From Rhodocyclaceae bacterium (GTDB lineage: Bacteria; Pseudomonadota; Gammaproteobacteria; Burkholderiales; Rhodocyclaceae): DNA of 64,000 nt. Position 1 is the first letter of the stretch. The number at the start of each line of letters is the position of its first letter. A model generated the notes under the pieces. The model was not told the DNA's origin. It saw only the letters and a list, made by a program, of their open reading frames with translations, and did no database searches. Shown here piece after piece: positions 22,801-28,800 of the stretch. The stretch lies in assembly GCA_006218025.1 (NCBI GenBank), contig VBWA01000001.1:186001-250000 (forward strand), read 5' to 3'. The position numbers and the translations under genes were made by a program.

Positions 22801-25800
22801 GTGCCGAAGGACAGCGGGTTCGACAGCTCGACCATGAAGCCTTCATCGCTCTCGAGTTGCGTGTCGCCGGCAACCTTGACCGTGATGACCTGATGCGCTT
22901 CGCCAGGAGCAAAGGTGACGGTGCCGGAGGGCATGACGCCGCCGAAGAAATCGCTGGCATCGGCGTAATCGACACCCGTCGGCAGACCCGGCGGGAAGGT
23001 TGTCTGCCAAGCGACGCTGCCGCCTTCCTGGGTCGAGCCGTTGCGGTAGATGGAGAACAGCACTTCCTGCACGCCGGTATTGCCCTCGGCGATATTCGGC
23101 GCCACCGTTTCGATGGCGTAATCGAAGCCGCCGGGTGTGCCGCCGTAGTAGACATCGGTGCCGATCATCGGGTAGGCCGGGTGGCTGGCCTTCCACCTCA
23201 TGCCCTCCGGGCCGGTGACGGAGAGGAAATACTCCCCGTCCACGGTCGGCGTGGTGGTGAGGAGATAGGTCTTGCCGGCCGTGTCGGACGTGCTTGCCTC
23301 GGCGATCGAGGCAACCGGACTAAACTCCGCCGTTCCACTCGGCCAATCGACCGACCACAGTCCAAAATTGGCGTCACCGGCGCCGACGTTCAGCGCATCG
23401 AGCCGGAAGGTATAGGTGACACCGGCCGAAAGCTGCATGACGCGAACGTAATCGGAGTCTCCCGCGGTTTCGATCACGCCATAGCGGCCCAGTCCCAGCG
23501 GCGTCGGCGCCAGTTCGGCGGGAGTCTCGTCGCTGTTCGGAAGGTCGTCCAGTGTCGGATTCGAGCGGATGCTGATGCCGTATTGGCCGGTGGCGGTACT
23601 GGCTCCCTTGACCTCGAAGTAATAGGCGCCGGAGGTCGTCGCCGTGAAGTTGACAAGGGCGTTCTTGCCGCCGAGACTGTTGTCGTTACTCGCACCTGAG
23701 ACTGCGGTACCGGCGGCGTTGTATAGCGCGACAACGGGATCCAGCCCCACGTTCGATGGCGCAGTGGCCGAAATCTGGTAGGGGGTGCCCGCCACCAGTT
23801 CGACCTTGTACCAGTCCTTGTCGCCGGCCACTTCGATGCGCGTGCGGGAGTTCGACAGCGCGCTGCCGACCGCTATCGGCAGGGCCGTCAGGGTGGTGGA
23901 AAGCGTGGCCGTGCCGATGAAGCGGTCATCGTCGCTGAGGATGGTCGACGTAACGAAACTGTCCGGCGCCCAAAGCGAAACGCCCGCGCCGGACAGATGC
24001 ACCTGGAACCACTCGTCGCGCTCGCTGGAATCATAGTCGCCGGTGACCAGCACCGTCAGCGACTGAGCCGTCTGGCTCGCCGTAAAAGACAGCGAACCCG
24101 CAGTAGTGCCGCTGAAATCCGCAAGATTGGCGGCATTGCCCGGGCCGTCCATCAGGCGCAGGTTCCAGTCGATCGTGGAATCGGTCTCGACGGAGCCGCT
24201 GCGAACGACGGTATAGACGAAAGGCGTCGATGTCACGCTGCCCGTGGTGGTTTCGCGCAGGCGCGCGCCGCCCTCGTTCTGGCTCGCCACGCCACCAATG
24301 GCGTAGGTATGGAAGACGGTACTTGCCACCGTCAGGGCGAAGGTATCGGTGGCCGCGAAGCTGCCATCGGAAGCCGTGAGCTTGACGTCGATTGCGCCGA
24401 GGTCGCCGATGCCCGGCGTGCCGCTGAAGTTGCGCGTGACGGGGTTGAAGTCGAGCCAAGCCGGCAACGGGCTGCCATCGGCCAGCGTTGCCGAATATGT
24501 GAGCGGGTCGGCGTTCGGGTCGGTGAAGAGATTGGCCGGAACCGTCAGGTTGAAGTTGCCCCCCTCCAAGACCTGCTGGTCTGGCAGGCCGCCGCCGTGG
24601 ACGCGCACGAGCGCGAAGTCGCCACCGCTCTGGCCTGCTGCGACGATGTTGCCGTCCGCCTGAACGGCAAGGCCATAGCCGGTGTCGTTGGAACCAAAAT
24701 CGACAATGTATTTGCCGCCCGTGCCAAAGCTGCCATCCAGCGTGCCGTCGGAGTTCAGGCGCACCACGGCGAGGTCGAGGCCGGCATTGCCAGTGAGGAC
24801 GATCCTGCCGTCGGGCTGCACGGCCAGGCTGCGGCCAGCATCATTGCCCGACACGCTGACCGGGACGAGGACCTTGCCGCCGCTGCCAAAGCTGCTGTCC
24901 AGCGAGCCGTCGGCGTTGTAGCGCGCAATGGCGAAGTCATCGTTCGATCCGTTGCTGGCGCTGCCGCCGACAAGGATCTTGCCGTCGGCCTGCACGGCAA
25001 CGCTGTATCCAAAGTCGTTCGTCGTGCCGAAGACGGTCATGACCTTGCCGCCGGTTCCGAAGCTCGTATCCAGCGTGCCGCTGGCGTTGTAGCGCACCAG
25101 GGCGAAGTCATGGTTGCTGCCGTTCCAGGCGAAGCCGGCGACGACGATCCTGCCGTCGGCCTGAATTGCGACGGATTGCCCTTCGCCGGTGGTGGGACCG
25201 ACGGGAGTGATGATCGTGCCGCCGCTGCCGAAGCCGGCATCCAATGTGCCATTGGCGTTGTAGCGCGTCAGGGCAAAATCGTACTTGACTCCGTCGAAGG
25301 TGGATCCGGCGAGAACGATCTTGCCGTCCGCCTGCACCGCAATGCTCCGCCCATAGTCATCCGAGATGCCGACGGGGCTAAGCACCGTGCCGCCACTGCC
25401 GAAACCGGTATCCAGCGTGCCGTCGGCGTTGTAACGCGTGACGGCGAAGTCGGCGTTGAGTCCGCTCCCGGTATAGCCGACGAGAATCTTGCCGTCGGCC
25501 TGCAGCTGGAGTGCCATTTGTCCAACATTGCCGAGGGAGTCCCAATTGGCCGTGACCTTGCCGCCGCTGCCGAAGCCGGTATCCAGCGACCCGTCGGCGT
25601 TGTAGCGCGCGAGAGCGAACTCGTCAGTGCTGCCGATGCGCGCATTGCCACCGACAACAATCTTCCCGTCGGGCTGCACCACGACGCTCCGCCCGGAATC
25701 GGTATCGGCGCTGAAGTCGGTGAGCAGCTTGCCGTCCGTATCGAAAGCGGCATCGGGCGTGCCTGCCGGGGTCAGGAAGGGCGCCATGCCATCATCATTG

Positions 25801-28800
25801 CGGATGATGGAAGCAGCGCCTTCGTAACCGTAGGACAGCCCGGCCGTCAGCGTGCCGCTCGACAGGGGATTCAGCAGTTCCACGCCGAAGGCTTCGTTGT
25901 TCTCTGTCAGGGTGTCGCCCGCGACGTGGACGGTGATGACGGCGTGCGCCTCTCCGGGCAGGAAATAGACCGTGCCCGAAGGCAGGGTGCCGCCAAGGAA
26001 ATCCGAAACGTCGGCCGGATCGACGCCTGGGGGCGGCGTGCCTGCGATGTTGGCGTGCCATTCGACGCTGCCGGCCTCGCCGGTCATCCCGGTGCGATAG
26101 ACGTGGAACATCACCGCCTGGTCGCCGGTGTCGCCCTCGTAGACGTTGGGTGCCAGCGCCTCGATGGCGTAATCGACGCCCATCGTCGAGCCGAAATACC
26201 CCTGCCCCGAAGGCGTGATGATGTCGCCGACACCGAGCAGCCAGCCCATGCCCTGCGGCCCGCTGATGCTGATGTAATACTCGCCCGTGGCGGTCGGCGT
26301 ATAGGCGAGTTCGTAGTTCTTGCCGCCGGCGAGTTCGCCCGGCGACGAGGTGGAAACGCTGGCCACCGTGGCATAGGTGGACGAACCGGAATCCCACTGC
26401 AGCAGGTCGATCGTGGCATCGCCGGCGCCGACCTGTGTCGCACCCAGATAGAAGTTGTAGGTCAGCCCCGCGGAGAGGCGGTTGACGCGATACCAGTCAT
26501 GGTCGCCGGGGGTTTCGATGAAGCCGAACTTGTCCTGCACGAGCCCGTGGTTGCCCAACTCGCCATGGGTCGTATCGTCGCCGGCGAAATCGTCGCCGAA
26601 CGCGGCGCGGCTGGTCAGGCCGTAGCTGCCGAGACCGGCGCCGGTCTTGTCCTTGACTTCGATGTAGTAAGTACCGGCAGTGCTGGCGGTATAAGTAAGC
26701 CGCGCGCCAGTACCGCCGAGGCTGTTGTCGTCAAAAGCGAGTTGCGTGCTGCCGTCGGCAGCGAACAGCGTCAGGACCGGGTCGAGGGTATCTCCCGATG
26801 GACTCGCGGCGGCAAAGGCGTAGGTCGCGCCCGAGCTCAGCTCGACCTTGAACCAGTCCTTGTCGCCCGCCAGCTCTATGCGCGTACGATCGCTGGCAAG
26901 GCTGCTGCCTATGGCCATCGACACTGCGGTGACGGTGACCGTTCCCGAGGTGATCGACGCCATCGCGCTGGGCGAACCGATGATCGCGTCGTCGTCGCTC
27001 CCGATTCGCATCCAGGTTTCCGAGCCCGGTCCGTAGAAAGAGTTGCCCGACGCCGTGAGGTAGACATTGAAGCCTTCGTCGCGTTCTGAAGCGTCGTAAT
27101 CACCCTGCACCCAGACGGTGATGTTCTGCGCCGACTGTCCGCTGGTGAACATTACGGTGCCTGTGGTTGCACTGCCGCTGGCAAAATCGGACAGAGTCGC
27201 CTGGTTGCCGCCGCCTTGGCCGGCGTTGAGCGTCCAGTCGACACTGGCCGCAGCGTCGGTGCTGCCACTGCGGTTGACGGTGAAGACGAAGGGTGTCGCC
27301 GTCGTAGCTGTGGCGGTCGTGTCCTCGCGCAGCCGCGCGTTGCCCTCGAGGAGTTCGTGTCCCGCCTTCGGGAGAATGCTGAAGTAAGTGCCGTCGTCGT
27401 TGAGGATGGTCAGATTCAGCGTCGGCAAGGCCTGCATGGTGACGCTTGGACTTGTGACGTCGAATACCTCGAGGCGGAGTGACTCGTTCGGCTCGGCTAT
27501 TTCGTCGCCGGCCAGGTCGATCATGATGGCACCCAGGGTCTGCCCGGCACTCAGGCTGATATCCCCGCCAGGCAGAACGCCGCCGAAGAAATCGCTGCCG
27601 TCGGCACTCAAGCCGGAGTCGGCGGGCAGGAGTTGCCAGTGGAGCACGGCATCGGCCGTCGCCGTGGGACGCTGGATGCTGAGGTTGAAGAAGTTGCCCA
27701 TCATGTCGCTGGTGCCTTCAGCAACATCGGTGCGGAACAGGGTATAGCTGTACGGCGAAGCGCCCTGGTCGTCGTCGTTGATCGACGCGCCGCCATTGGA
27801 CTGCGCAGTCTGCGAATCCGCAGGCGGAACCATGCGGATGGAATAGATCTCGCGCGCTTCGAACTCTGTGTCCCGCGCGATGCCCACCGTGATGTAAGCC
27901 ACGGCCTGGCTGGCGGCGAAACTTACGGTCTGCGTTACTTCAAACTGGCCGGGCAGGAAGTCGGCGACATCAGCCGAGGCGCCATTGACCTGGGGAGCGG
28001 AGCCCTGCACAACATAGCCGAGCGTCGTCGCGGTATCGGTGAAGCCGGTCCGATTGACGGTGAACACCATGTCGGTCGTGCCGGTGCCGCTGCCTTCGGT
28101 GACCGAGCCGGAACCGTTCGCGATGGAGAAGGTCGACATCGTTATTGTCCCGGGCGTGCCATCGCTGGCCCAGATCGAGGCGCCCGCTGACCCGCCCCCC
28201 GGTTCGATGCCGGAATTGACCGCACCGGAGAGCGTCACGCTGTAGCGTTCCACGTTCTCGAGTTCGACATCGCCGTTGACATCGAAGCTCAGGAAGGCCA
28301 TCGACTGGCCGGCGGCGAAGCTGACGGTGCCGCTGGTCGCGTGGGCCAGCGTAAAGTCGGCCGTATCTGCGTAATAGAAAGTGCCGGCCGTGGTCGTCGC
28401 CGTTCCGCCGGGAGCGTCGAGCGTCCAGTTGACGGTGCTGGCCGTTTCGAGATTGCCACGTCGATAGACGTAGAAATTCTGTGTCGACGCGGTGGTGTTG
28501 TTCTCCATCACCTGCGTGCCGAAGGCCTGGATGCCAACCACGGAACCCGGTGCCGTCGACGAGTCATGGAACGCGTCCAGAGCTTCGAGGTTGAGCGTGT
28601 AATGGCCCAGCGTGCCGCCGGGCACCGTGCCCTTGACATTGATCAGGTATTCACCCGTCGTCGGGGCAACGATCTCGAAGCCGCGATTGACGTAACCATC
28701 CGGCGAACCGTGCGGCGGCAGGAATTCGTTGACCGTGGCCACGACCAGACCGGTCGTCCGGTCGACCACCTCGATTTCCAGTCGATAGGTGTCGGGATGC

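Noticed and set aside
24590-25780. CRISPR-like array, because of regular DNA repeats.
   Set aside because: The period is that of 52-residue protein repeats in frame, and the units are diverged.
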